A stretch of DNA of 64,000 bases from Tetrahymena elliotti 4EA (taxonomy: Eukaryota > Ciliophora > Oligohymenophorea > Hymenostomatida > Tetrahymenidae), in assembly GCA_000231825.2 (NCBI GenBank), contig JH720309.1, forward strand, positions 451,035 to 515,034, written 5' to 3'. Under the pieces are notes generated by a model, which was given only the letters and a program-made list of their open reading frames with translations, was not told the origin of the DNA and searched no databases. This document shows, in pieces, positions 11,174 to 21,699 of this stretch (the first letter of the stretch is position 1; each line of letters starts with the position of its first letter). The position numbers and the translations under genes were made by a program.

Positions 11174-14100
11174 TCAAAAATCGTCTTCACGAACATTTTC
11201 ATAGTGGAAGACTGATTTAATGTCATCATTGTTGGCAATAGTTTTACCAGCATAAGGAATGTGCTTAGTAAATTGTGCAGGTGCATTCCTAATAAAATAA
11301 AGTAAATTACTTTTTATAAATTTGAATGATGAAATATTTAATTTACTTGTAAAGTTTAGGATTGTTGAGCTTTTCTCTGAGTTCATTCTAAACTTCAAGT
11401 GGGAGAGCACTAATTTATTAATTAAAAGAAATTATTTTTTACTTTGAAACGTCAAATATATTAAATTGATTACCTGAGGTCAAGAGTTTGAATATCGAAT
11501 TTAGGTTAAGCAGTATGAGGTCTTTCAGGAGATAAAGATTTATTCTTCTTTTAACTTGAAATACCTGCTTGGTAGTAGCTATCATCACGAGGAATGACAG
11601 GAATAACTTCAGTAACCTTGAGGGCAAGTCTATTTTTTTAAGCTTTCTTTCTATTTAATTCATCAATAATTCTTTTGTGAGGGAGATCATCAGCCCACTC
11701 TTAGTTGGCTCTAATTTACTCATCAGTAAGCTATTAAGCCTAATACTAGTGATATTGTTGTTGCTATTGTTATTGCTATTATTGTTATTAAAATTATTAG
11801 TTCTATTGACCTTCTTATCTTTTTTATTGTCTTTGTTGATTATGTTGTTCCTCAGTTGAAATCTTGACTTATTTTTAACTTGCCTATTGGGTTTTTACCT
11901 TTCCTTATAACTCTTTTATTGATGGCTTCTTAGGCTTTTAAGGAGAGTCAGCAAAATCTTAGAATTAAGTAAAGCTTTGAGTATGAGCCTTGGTTCCTTC
12001 TCTCAATTACTTAAGTTCTTCTTTTATTCTTCTTCTCCTAAATAAACGAAAATATTCAATTAAAATTTGATTCATTTTAATTTTAAAAACAAAAAAATAA
12101 TTTTTTTCAAAATATTCAAATAAAATATCGTTCAAAACTAGGCTTATAAGAGTATTTTTATTATAGAGTTTATTTAATTTTAATTATAATCTCTGATTAA
12201 TTAGTAGTTCAAAATGTAAATTAATCAAATTGATCTCGATAGAATCTTATATATTGTTGAATATAAAAATAAATATTACTTTTCTTCTTCTGAATTGGCA
12301 ACATTAACAGGAGAGTTTTCATTTGAGGCAAATCTAAGACTGTTAACTAAATCAGGCTTTTAAATTCTTAAGTTTTCTCTATTGTTGGCAGTTGCAGTTA
12401 AGGGATTTCTGTTCTTAAGATCATCAACTTATTTCTAAAAAATTATATTAAAAAATGAATTTTATCATATCATAATAGAATTTATCTCAAAATTTAAATT
12501 TTAAAATAGCTCATTAATCCTTAAAATGTTTATTAAATTTCTTATTAAGATATTTATTTAAATCTGACTAACAAGTTAGCTTTTAATCTTGAATATAAAT
12601 TGATAATAGTATTATTTTGGGATAAGATTTAATAAAAAATTCTTTAAAATTTCAAAATGAGGTGATCATATCTCTCTCTTTATTTCGATTTCGAACAAAG
12701 TTATATGAAATATTAATATGTTTTAATAATTTTATTTTACTTGGCTCAATCTGAAATCTTCCTTGACGTTTCTAGGAGGTTGAGGCTCAGATTCAGGGAG
12801 TCTTTCACCATAGTTCAAAGCATTGTTATAAGATTAGATGAATTTAGGCTGGTGAATACCTCTATGAGGATTGACATTGTGGGAAAGAAGATATTAGCCA
12901 TATATGGGACCACCGATTGTGGGGTTAACATTTCCTCTTCCATAGTTTTCGAAGGCAGGTTTACCAAAATAAGTAGTAAAAGCACTGTTTGGTAACCATC
13001 TAGTAGTTTCTTCCATAGTTTTAATTCTTTATTTTCTACGATCAATTCTTTCCTTTTGATATTGAGGATCTAACTTTTATGCTTAGGGTTTGTATTTGAT
13101 TAATTTAGATTTGACATTTTTAGTATTCACAGTAGAGAATTTCTTTATTTTAGAAGCTTCTTTCTTAGCTTCTTCTTCTTTGAGTTTTTATTCTCTTAAT
13201 CTTTAGCGTTCAATTTGTTATTGAGTCAAATTTTCTTAATCAAAATCTTCGTAATCTTCATCATTTTCGTCTTCAGGATGAACAAGTTTAACAGGATCTT
13301 GTTCATAAAAATTATTAACTTAGATCTTAGAACGCTTATCTTGCTATGCCTTTTCAAGGAGAGCTTCAGTTTGCTTTTAACTAAGCTTGTGATTCTTTTA
13401 AATGATATTAATTAATTCATTTGGATTATGGACATCACTAATATCGTATTCTCTTTAATAACTAGTCTTAGGTCCAACTTAAAGGTGATGGGATTAATTA
13501 TGCAATTACTATTATTAATGTTATTGCTAGATTGTTAAGACTTATGGCTAGTGGTGATGGTGTTCGTGGCTTAATAATTGCTATTATTATCCTCTCAACT
13601 TATCCAAGACCTCAGGCTCAACTTCTTTTATTTATTGATTTATTTTAAATAATTAATTAATAAATTTATTTAGATTTTATTTGGATTTGGATTGTTTTGA
13701 TTCACTGGAAATAAAAAGTATCTCTTTTTTTGAATTTGATTTTTTGATTTAAATTTTCAACAAAAAAAAAAATCATTTTTTAAAAACAAAATTGTACGTT
13801 TTTGATTGATAAAATAAGAATTTATTATCATTTTAAATAATGTGTTTGTTTGATTGAAAAATTTACCAGGAACAAGAACACCTTCTTCTTTGTCCAAATA
13901 AAATTATCTGAAGTTATCTCTTTATTCAGTTTAGAAATGATTGCTGCTCTTATTGATCAAAACTTTGTATTAATCAACTTCATTATTAGGAATATGATTT
14001 GACTTGAAATCTTGCTTTTGCTATTTCTTTTCTTCCCATGATAGTATATCAAACATTGAAGGTTCAGTATTACGTTAGGGATATTTCATGCCAAATACTT

Positions 14101-14493
14101 TCTTCTCCTCTATATATATTTAATTAAATTTAAATAAGTTTCAAAATCATCAAACCAAAGAGAGCTTCTTTGCAATTCAGTCAGCATTAAAAGCATTAGA
14201 AATGTCTTGAAAATAAGTTTTTTATGTTTTTCAAGTAAACCAGACACTTCGAACTCTTCTTGCTGAGTTGATAGCTGAAATTAGCTCTAATTTTAAGTAA
14301 ATTAAATCAACTGACCGTTAATGATTTGCTTGTAAACATGCTGTGTGTGCTATTCTTAAGCTCTTTGTAACTAAGCTTAAGCAACTGCTTGAGCATCAAT
14401 GACTTAAATTTGTTAAGATTGCTATTGTTGTCTCTATTACACCTATTTTTGTGCCTGGGACTAAGATTTATTTTGAATATGAATCTAACTCAT
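11174..14493 (-). CDS. 758-aa scaffold-like protein with poly-Gln tract, seven exons
   Basis: Likely complement(join(11174..11288, 11347..11409, 11474..12037, 12280..12434, 12741..13624, 13867..14109, 14241..14493)); total 2277 nt and all phases close. The N-terminus is Gln-rich. The exon at 13.9-14.1 kb has WEEKKQQKQ. Then come a His/Gln-rich stretch, an acidic segment (DENDEDYEDFD), a charged coiled-coil (REQKLKEEEAKKEA) and a well-ordered Gly/Tyr/Pro stretch around GKPAFENYGRGN and GGPIYGQYLLSHN. Further on are a poly-Gln run and a final conserved-looking block ending KHIPYAGKTIANNDDIKSVF. I do not recognise the family. Short Gly-Tyr-Pro motifs plus coiled coil would suit an axonemal or basal-body structural protein, but that is only inference. 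The junction of the first two exons is uncertain: its donor reads GTTTAC and the removed segment contains exon-like sequence. Confidence 0.7.
11755..11813 (-). repeat. poly-Gln tract encoded by mixed CAA/TAA/TAG codons
   Basis: On the minus strand the frame of the 758-aa gene runs through over a dozen near-consecutive Gln codons that mix CAA, TAA and TAG. The DNA is therefore a degenerate trinucleotide tract while the peptide is nearly pure Gln. Confidence 0.8.
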
Positions 14494-14937
14494 TTTATTT
14501 GTCTGTAGTTATTTTTATTATCTTATTGTAATTCTTATTTATTTCTCTTCTATTATTTTTATTTTTCAAAATTAGAGTTTTTCTTATTATTTCTTCTTCA
14601 ACCAAATATGTTTTACGATATCAATCAATCAACCCATCTCAATCAAATATTTAAAAAATATCATAAATACATTGTTTCATTCATTTATTTAGCAATTGAT
14701 TTCCCTATCTATAAATTAAAGTTCATCATTTTCATTCAATTATTAATGCAATTAACATTTATTAAACAAGCCAGATCATTAAAAATCAATTGTATCTTTA
14801 AATCCATTTTTTATTTTGAAAATTTAATTTTTTAATAACAATTTTTGATTATTTGTTATCTACATCTAATAATTAAAAATTACAATCATCAACCAATCAA
14901 TAAACTCAAACTCAAACTCAATCTATTTTTTCAATTT
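14494..14937. other. upstream region of the 758-aa gene
   Basis: Non-coding, rich in CAATCAAT-type words. A standard-code frame at 14608-14835 is Phe/Ile-rich with no family features and was not called. Confidence 0.45.
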
Positions 14938-15010
14938 AGTACAGAAAAAGAAAAATAGTAAACTCATAAGAAAAAGATAAATTATGATAAAATGATAGAA
15001 GATAAAATAT
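14938..15010. repeat. 5'-flank repeat, copy A (no gene attached)
   Basis: The block (AGAAAAAGAAAAATAGTA..., CTCATAAGAAAAAG...) closely matches the sequences preceding the two lectin-like pseudogenes at 15136 and 16064. No lectin-like coding sequence follows this copy directly. Confidence 0.6.
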
Positions 15011-15135
15011 TATTATTCATTTTATTTATTTAATAAATAATAAATAAATTAATGTCTCATTAAAAATTTGAAATCTTGACTTTATAAATAAGTTCAACTT
15101 TACAACTAAATAATTTTGAATTAAATTTAACTACA

Positions 15136-15226
15136 AAAAAAGAATCAAAGTAGAAAAAAGAAAAATAGTTAATTCATAAGAAAAAGAATCATATAACCAA
15201 ATGAAATTCTAAAATAATTAAAAATA
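15136..15226. repeat. 5'-flank repeat, copy B
   Basis: It shares TAGTTAATTCATAAGAAAAG and ATGAAATTCTAAAATAATTA with copy C at 16064. It immediately precedes the first lectin-like pseudogene. In this copy the ancestral ATG (15201) runs into TGA at 15228. Confidence 0.65.
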
Positions 15227-15955
15227 ATGAATAAAATAAAAGAATTAATTATTTTATTTTTTTTATTTATTGTTGATACTTAAGTTTTTTTTGATGATAT
15301 TAAATTTGAGTTTGTTTAGTATTAAGATTTAAAGATAAAACAATTTTTACATCCTATACAACCAGATGAAGTTGAAATAATCTGAAAGAGCTAGTTTGAA
15401 ATTTAACCAAAAATGGTTATTGGATTAGAAAAATTGGATATTGCTACTGGCTTTACAAACTTTGAATTTCAAGAAAATCCGATAGAAATTTCATAGTCTA
15501 AATGTAAACTAAAACTCCTGGTGATTCAAACCAATTAATGCTCTCTGGTTGAGTATTTTAGCTATAGATGTAAAGAATATTCCTAATATATATATGTTTC
15601 AGATATTATTGCCTTACAAATTTATTAAACTGAGCAAGAATTTACATACTAATAATAAAATCCTAGTAACTTAAGTCAAGATATTGCTTTTTTTTTTAAT
15701 GGATTTTATGCTGATAAAGTAGAAATAGAGAAATAAATTGATAAATATTTTTTTAAAATAAATTTTTTTAAATATTAAAGTAATCAAATAGTTTCTGAAT
15801 AATAAGTCTAAAATTTATCAGATAACAAATATTTGGGTTTGTAAAACTCAAGCTCTGCTTAATCAAATAAAGAATAATCTCTTTAGTAGTAAAGCAGTTT
15901 TTAGAACTCCTTGAATATAATGTTTTTAATAAAATTAAATATTCATTAATCATTT
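15227..15955 (+). pseudogene. decayed H-type-lectin-domain protein, copy 1
   Basis: A hydrophobic signal-like start (LFFLFIVDTQ) is followed by PDEVEI, EKLDIATGFTNFEFQ and SQSKCKLKL. These match the H-type lectin fold seen in copy 2, which runs PPDGVEIMF, EKFSIATGFTSFEFQV, then WVRVLAID. An in-frame TGA sits at 15383-15385 where copy 2 reads through. A deletion plus frameshift occurs near 15535-15555, and the sequence degenerates into repetitive Gln codons after about 15770. The Cys-rich tail of copy 2 is missing. In the intact family the lectin domain binds carbohydrate on a secreted or surface protein. This copy cannot make one without repair. Confidence 0.6.
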
Positions 15956-16063
15956 ATTTCGCTTTTTATTTCTGTCAATGATATCCACCAAATAATTAAA
16001 AATTTGAAATTATCAATCAACTAAACCTTGCTTGCACAAATAAATATATTGAATTAAATTTAA

Positions 16064-16180
16064 ACTTAGAAAAAATAATCAAAAGAGAAATAGAAAAATA
16101 GTTAATTTATAAGAAAAGAAAAACATAACAAAATGAAATTCTAAAATAATTAAAAATAAATAAAATATTAATTAATTATT
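16064..16180. repeat. 5'-flank repeat, copy C
   Basis: Third copy of the upstream block, overlapping the start of the second lectin-like pseudogene. It aligns with copy B through the first codons of the gene. Confidence 0.65.
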
Positions 16181-17383
16181 TTATTTCTCTTGTATTTTGC
16201 TGTTGAATCTTAAGTTTATATTGATGATATTAACTCTGATTTTTTTTATTGTGCAGATGTAAAGATAAAAGAACTTTTAAATCAATACCACCAGATGGAG
16301 TTGAAATAATGTTTAAGAGTTAGTTTGAAAATTAACCAAAAATAGTAATAGGATTAGAAAAATTTAGTATTGCTACTGGCTTTACAAGCTTTGAATTTCA
16401 AGTAAATCCTATAGAAATTTCATAATCTAAATGTAAACTAAAACTCAAGGTGACTCAAACAACTAATGTTTTCAAACTTAATGAAATTTGGGTCCGAGTT
16501 TTAGCTATAGATGTAATGAATATTCCTAATATATATGTTTCGGATATTATTTATTGCCTTATAAATTGATTAAAAAGATCAAGAATTTATACTACTAATA
16601 TTAAATTCCTAGTAGCTCAAGCCAAGATGTAAGAGATATTACTTTTTTTGTTAATGGATTTTATGCTGATAAATAAGGTTTTGTTAAAAATTTTGGTTTT
16701 AAAATGGAAAAAGAAATAGATTAGGATAAGAGTTCTTTTAAAATTAAATTTTCTTCAGAAATGCTTTCAGTAAATACTAAAAAAGTTTATTTTTAATATA
16801 TTGAATATCTATAAACATCTGAATCAAATTTCTTTGCTAAAATAATCAGTCATGATAAGTTAGTTCACTAAAGCATTGTGTTCAAGCTAGTAATGCATTA
16901 TTGCACTATAATAATAAATATTGTAATTGTAAGTCATAGCTTTATTACTATCCTAATTATCCTAAAACTAGTTTACAAAGGCTTGATGGATATAGTTGTC
17001 AGTAAATATAATAACTGTGCTATATTTGTAATCCTTGTGATGATTAAAATTGTGATTAAAATAAAACCACATGTACTTAATGTAATCAAGGATATGAATT
17101 AGATGTTAATTTAATTTGTAAGTAATGGTAATAATAACAATGCTAAGCAGAATATTGCAAAGAATGTGATACAAACGATCCTAAAAGATGCTTAAAGTGT
17201 CAAGATAATAAATATCTACTAAATGATAAATGCAGTTTGGAAAAACCAATAGGGGTATATTGCGATCCTTTTACAATATGTTATAATTGTATGAAAGGGT
17301 GTGGTGATTGTTCTGATCCAAGGTAAGCCGATTAAAAATGTTATTAATGTCTCAAAAGGTATTTTCGTGAAATCAAAAACTGA
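16133..17383 (+). pseudogene. decayed H-type-lectin plus Cys-rich surface protein, copy 2
   Basis: It starts MKFQNNQ with a hydrophobic signal peptide (LIILFLLYFAVES). The lectin-like block (IPPDGVEIMF, IVIGLEKFSIATGF, EIWVRVLAID) is in another frame because of a one-base loss near 16283, judged against copy 1. A TGA follows at 16567, then a third frame (TFFVNGFYADK) and finally a furin/TNFR-like Cys-rich tail (CTQCNQGY, CKECD, CYNCMKGCGDCSD) ending at TGA 17381-17383. All three reading frames are used, so this is most likely a recent pseudogene. Unrecognised mini-introns or sequencing errors are the alternative. The intact family would be a secreted or membrane-anchored glycan-binding protein. 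Confidence 0.6.
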
Positions 17384-18002
17384 ATAAAAATAGTCAAATA
17401 AATGGCTTTGGTATGACAATAAAACTATTCCTAAATTAAAATAAAATAGTTATTTAATATTCTTAAAATACATTTGTTAAAAAACCATTTTAGAATATGC
17501 GCACTTTTATTTATAAATAAAAGTAATATTTTTAAGTATATATTTTACATAATGAATTTATTCAAAGTAAAAATTTAATTTTAAAAATCTATCAAATTGA
17601 TTAGACAGATTTAAAAAAAGAAAAATATTTTAAATTCGTTTCTTCAAATAATAAGTATATTCAATATTTCTTTTATTTAAAATAATAAAGATTTAATATA
17701 ATTAAATAAGAAAAATAGCATTTCATATAAAATTTGTTTAAAGATAAATTCTTTTAGATTTTATTTAAAATATTTTCAAAATTAATACATTTAAAATAAA
17801 ATATTAAAATTAATTAAAAAAGAATACAAATTTAAATATAAATTATATTATTTGTTAATTTTAAAATTTAATTTTTTATTTTTAAATCTTAGCTAGTTGC
17901 CATCTATAAAAAAAAATGTGACAACCAGTAATTTAGAAAAATTATTCAATTGATTCAGAAATCTCATCAATATCATCAACATTCTATCCGCTTCTAAATA
18001 CT
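17384..18002. other. AT-rich spacer
   Basis: Nothing coding is visible. It separates the lectin-like pseudogenes from the transposase relic. Confidence 0.45.
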
Positions 18003-18354
18003 TCAAAATTTCTGAAGCTTCTTTTAAATAATTTTTAACTTAGATTTATTATTTGCGAATAAATATTTCTTTCGATACATAAAATTAAAATCTGCCGAAT
18101 AGGCAGGTTATTTAATGACTTCAATTTTTTTGTCTTCCATCCAAGAGGAAACTAATTTTGAAACATCCACTTTAGCATGCATTATTTTGATTTTATTATA
18201 AGCTAATCCTTATTTTTCGAAATAATTGAGATGTTACCTTTTATTTTGATTTCATTACTTCAAGATAATAATTACCTTTCTAAGTCGCATCCATCAACCA
18301 CATAAATTTTTTATCTTCCATTCTTCTTTTAGGTGCTTCTTGGTCTTTTGTCAT
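18003..18354 (-). mobile_element. degenerate Tc1/mariner-type transposase remnant
   Basis: Minus-strand fragments in two frames give MDATQKGNYYLEV and then KIMHAKVDVSKLVSSWMEDK followed by KIEVIKQPAYSADFN. The second block follows the pattern of the C-terminal catalytic region of Tc1/mariner transposases: His/Asp motif, SSWL-x-E, I-x-V, then W/QPA-x-SxDLNPIE, where the last acidic residue of the DDE/D triad lies. The final acidic residue region here is altered (FNFMY instead of LNPIE). The two halves are out of frame, and terminal inverted repeats were not found. It is therefore a dead fragment. Ciliate macronuclei normally lose such elements during development. Confidence 0.55.
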
Positions 18355-18715
18355 CAGAATCTACACACACTCTATTATGGATAAGAGGCTTCACATCTTT
18401 ACAGTTAATCTATTTTTTATTATTTTTTGTTGCCTTTTTCAAAAAAAAATAGAACTAGATATAAACTTTTTTTATTTATGCTTAATAATGGACATAGCAG
18501 AATATTTGGTTACATCTATATTTTATATAAAAGAAAATAGAAGAGAGACTGACTGTTATTTTTAATTTTTTGAAGATTAAATAATTTATTGAGATTAAAT
18601 TTTAGAGGAGATAAGTATTTTTGTATGTATTTACAATATGTAACAAAAACTCGATTGATAATATACAATTTAATATAAAAGTATTTGTTTATTTTATAAT
18701 AGATTTCTTCAAAAT

Positions 18716-20562
18716 TCAATTTAATTATTAGCATTTGGTTTTGAATTTATACTCAAAACTTGACAAGATAGTGTCTGATTCTCCTAAATGTTCTTAAAGG
18801 ATTTCCAATAGAATTTTTTAGCTTATTTTTTTGTTTTTAATTTCTTTTATGAGTTTTTCTGCTTTTGCCTTTCTTGTAGCTATACTTTATTTTATTTCAA
18901 ATAATAGTTTAAAAAATATTTTTTATTTTAATTTGTTTTACTTTCCGTTTTTAATAGATTTCGGAGGAAGCTATTTTATCTGATTAGATGATGAGGTACT
19001 TTATTAATTTTTCTTTAAACTTTTTTATGAAGAATTTCTCTATGAAGTTTATCTTGAAGAGAAATCCTATTAAGGCATCTAAGTATACTCTGAGGGATTA
19101 TCTTATTATGTAATGAGTTTCTCTATTTCTTTAATGCTAGCTACTTAAATTCTAGATTTCTGTGCATTTTTAATATCAAAAGGTAAATTGATCTCTTATT
19201 TAATAATCTACTCAACATTCAAAGATTACCCAAATGAGACTTAGTGACTAATTTAATTTAAAGGTTTTTCAACATTTGTTATAAATGATTTAGATTAATT
19301 GGTATATTGCTGATTAATTTATTTTTATCCTCCATTTTCAACAGAAAAAGTTCTTTTGCTACGATTGGTTGAAATGTTTTAATTACCAAATTAGCTTGTA
19401 GATTTAAGACTTTAATCTCTAGATTAATAAACATTCTATTAATTTACTTTATATTTCTCTATTTATTATTCCTTTTGTCTATTGCTTTCATTGATTTCTC
19501 TTTAAAGTTATTCTTTTGCTGCCTACAAATTAATGTTTGGTTTGTGATTTTCTTTGTCAACATCAATAAATTATTAGTAATTTTCTTAGTTTTGATTTAC
19601 TCTTTTAGAATTTAAGCTTGTTTCAAATGGTTTTTGTTAATTTTTAACATTCTATTTTGGAATATGCTAATAATTTTCTCTTGCTTATTATGAATTTTCT
19701 GTTTATATTTAAAATGTTTTATTTTAAATCTACTCATCTTAGTCTACTATTTTTTATAGCTAATCTTCTTACAAGGAATATTGCCTACTTCTCTTCTAAT
19801 TTAATTACCAAACTACATATAAATTTTATTTTCTTTCACTTGATAAAACTTATTTGTATTCACTATCCCCATCTTCGTTTGTAATCTAATTATTTTCACT
19901 CTCCTTACTATTTTAGTTATCATAATATTTAATTTAACCTAATTCTTTTTAAGTTTCTATTTCATAATTATCTTCAGTTTAATTATCCTCATAATGTTAA
20001 CTATTCAATTAATTTTATATTTTCTATTAAAGCAATAAATAATTTTGCTAAGTATTTAGCCTAACTTAGTTCAAGCTATATGCGTTATCTTGAATTTATT
20101 AAACATCTCTTTCTTTAAAAGCTATTTAATTTTATGGAAATGGGCTTAAAGTGGCATATTCATTTTGCTATTCATTTTGTCTATTTATTTCAATATTATT
20201 ATTGGAGTTCTAATATAAATGTTCTGCAAATGATTAACATTTTAACATTTCTTAAGGTTTTTTAGTGTAGCTGTTTTAACTTATTTATTTTAAGTTGCTT
20301 TTAAGCATAACTGGTTAAAGAACTTTTTCGGGAGTGCAGCTATTAGAAATATCTTCATCTATTTATTTTATCAATTGTTAAAATTAATTAACTCCAGATA
20401 AATGCAAAAATATTTTAAAAAACAAAGAAACATACCTGTATTTTAGTTGTAGTCTACTTTGGCTTCTCTTATTTACAAGTGCTTCTATTAATTATTGCAT
20501 TAAGTTAATCTATTCTAAAATTCTAGTATTATTTTTTATTAACTCTAGCTTAACTAATCCAT
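18716..20562 (-). CDS. Gln/Asn-rich hypothetical protein, 589 aa
   Basis: complement(join(18716..20358, 20436..20562)). The 77-nt intron starts GTATGT and closes in phase. Gln accounts for a large share of residues, mostly as TAA/TAG, so it is invisible under the standard code. The protein is polar and disordered for most of its length, with Ser/Thr/Arg patches (SSRQTSQRNSSQKSLKK). It ends in a basic helix (SIATRKAKAEKLIKEIKNKK) and a short LLEILQEHLGES segment. An extra 57-nt AT-only segment within 18895-18955 has GT...AG ends and a length divisible by three, so it may be a further intron. No family recognised. Confidence 0.7.
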
Positions 20563-21699
20563 TACTTTGCTAAAAAAAACCAATTTTGAAATTTCAATTG
20601 AAATTTATTCAATATAAATAATCACAAAAAAAATATTGATTTTAAATCCTATAATTCAAAAAAAATTAGGAGTTTAAATAGCCTGTTTAAAACCAATAAT
20701 CAAAATAATATTTGCTGCCTGCAAATTAATCTCAGCATTTTTATAATTATAAATCTATTCAATTAAACATAAAATAATCCTTAAAAACTAAAAAGATTCT
20801 TTGTTTAAATTTAAATTAAATAGTTTTTAAAGAAGAAAATTTTATTTTTCATTTATTTCATACTCATGTAAAAGTTTAAAGACATAAAAGTATTAATAAT
20901 ATAACTAAAACTGAGATCGACTATGAATATTTTTACAAATTTCCTATGTTAATTTAAAGTTGATTTTAAAAATATTTTACTCTATTCTTTGTAAAAAAGT
21001 CGATTAAGCAATAGAAAACATTTTGAATGATGTAAGCAATAAGAATAAAAAATGAAATGGCTGGCTAACTTAAAATAAACATAGCATGATTTAATAATTT
21101 ATTCCACATATTTAAGTTACTGCAAAAGTAAATAGACTTAATTAAGTTTTGATTTAAAAACTGAGGGATACTTTCAACTTTTTAATATGGATGTATTTAT
21201 TAATTTATTGCTAATTTAATATATCTTATTTTATAAAAAAAAGTAATGAATAGACAAAGAAATATTTTTAGATTAATCAAAGCCAAGATATGATGAATAT
21301 TTATTATAGATGTATTTTTGAATTAATCTAAATTATGCAAAGTAGCTTGACAATATTTTATTCTTTGTTAAAAGAAGTCAATAAAACTAGAAGCTATATC
21401 TTTTGTATTGTGAATGAGAAAAGAGTAAAAAAATGAAATAAATAAGATTAGTTAATCATTTATTAAAGCATTTTATTAATGATAAAAGTTAGAAGACATG
21501 TAAGCATTAACTGTATTTATTTAGTTAATTTAAAATGAATATTTATTATAGATATTTTTTTATAAATTTATTTTGATAATGTAAAGTTATTTTTAAAATA
21601 TTTCAATTTATTCTTTGTTTAAAAAAAGTTAATAAAGCAATGTTGCAAGTAAACAACAGAGTGAGCTGCTTTTTGATTAGTTTTTATTTTTGATTTAAA
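20563..21699. other. intergenic region carrying a degenerate three-copy repeat
   Basis: It lies upstream of the 589-aa gene and beyond the 3' end of the TH1/PH gene. Its main structure is the diverged repeat family listed separately. Confidence 0.55.
20925..21645. repeat. three diverged copies of a ~95-bp repeat
   Basis: Copies lie near 20925-21012, 21292-21385 and 21533-21642. Each has ATGAATATT..., an interrupted T-rich middle, AAAGTT/AAGTAGCTTGA, an ATATTTTA/CT..TTATTCTTTGT core and GTCAATAAA/GTTAATAAAGCAAT at the end. Spacing is unequal, so it is a dispersed cluster rather than a clean tandem array. Confidence 0.6.

Noticed and set aside
11677..11859. Leu-rich plus-strand frame
   Set aside because: It is the antisense shadow of the poly-Gln region of the minus-strand gene (CAA/TAA read as TTG/TTA).
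12741..12995. 84-aa plus-strand frame with relatively high GC
   Set aside because: Antisense to a well-supported exon of the 758-aa gene.
14608..14835. 75-aa plus-strand frame
   Set aside because: Phe/Ile/Leu-rich and directly in the upstream region of a divergent gene; no TGA-code extension or motif supports coding.
16878..17102. Ile/Val-rich 74-aa frame resembling membrane segments
   Set aside because: Wrong-frame reading of the Cys-rich tail of the lectin pseudogene.
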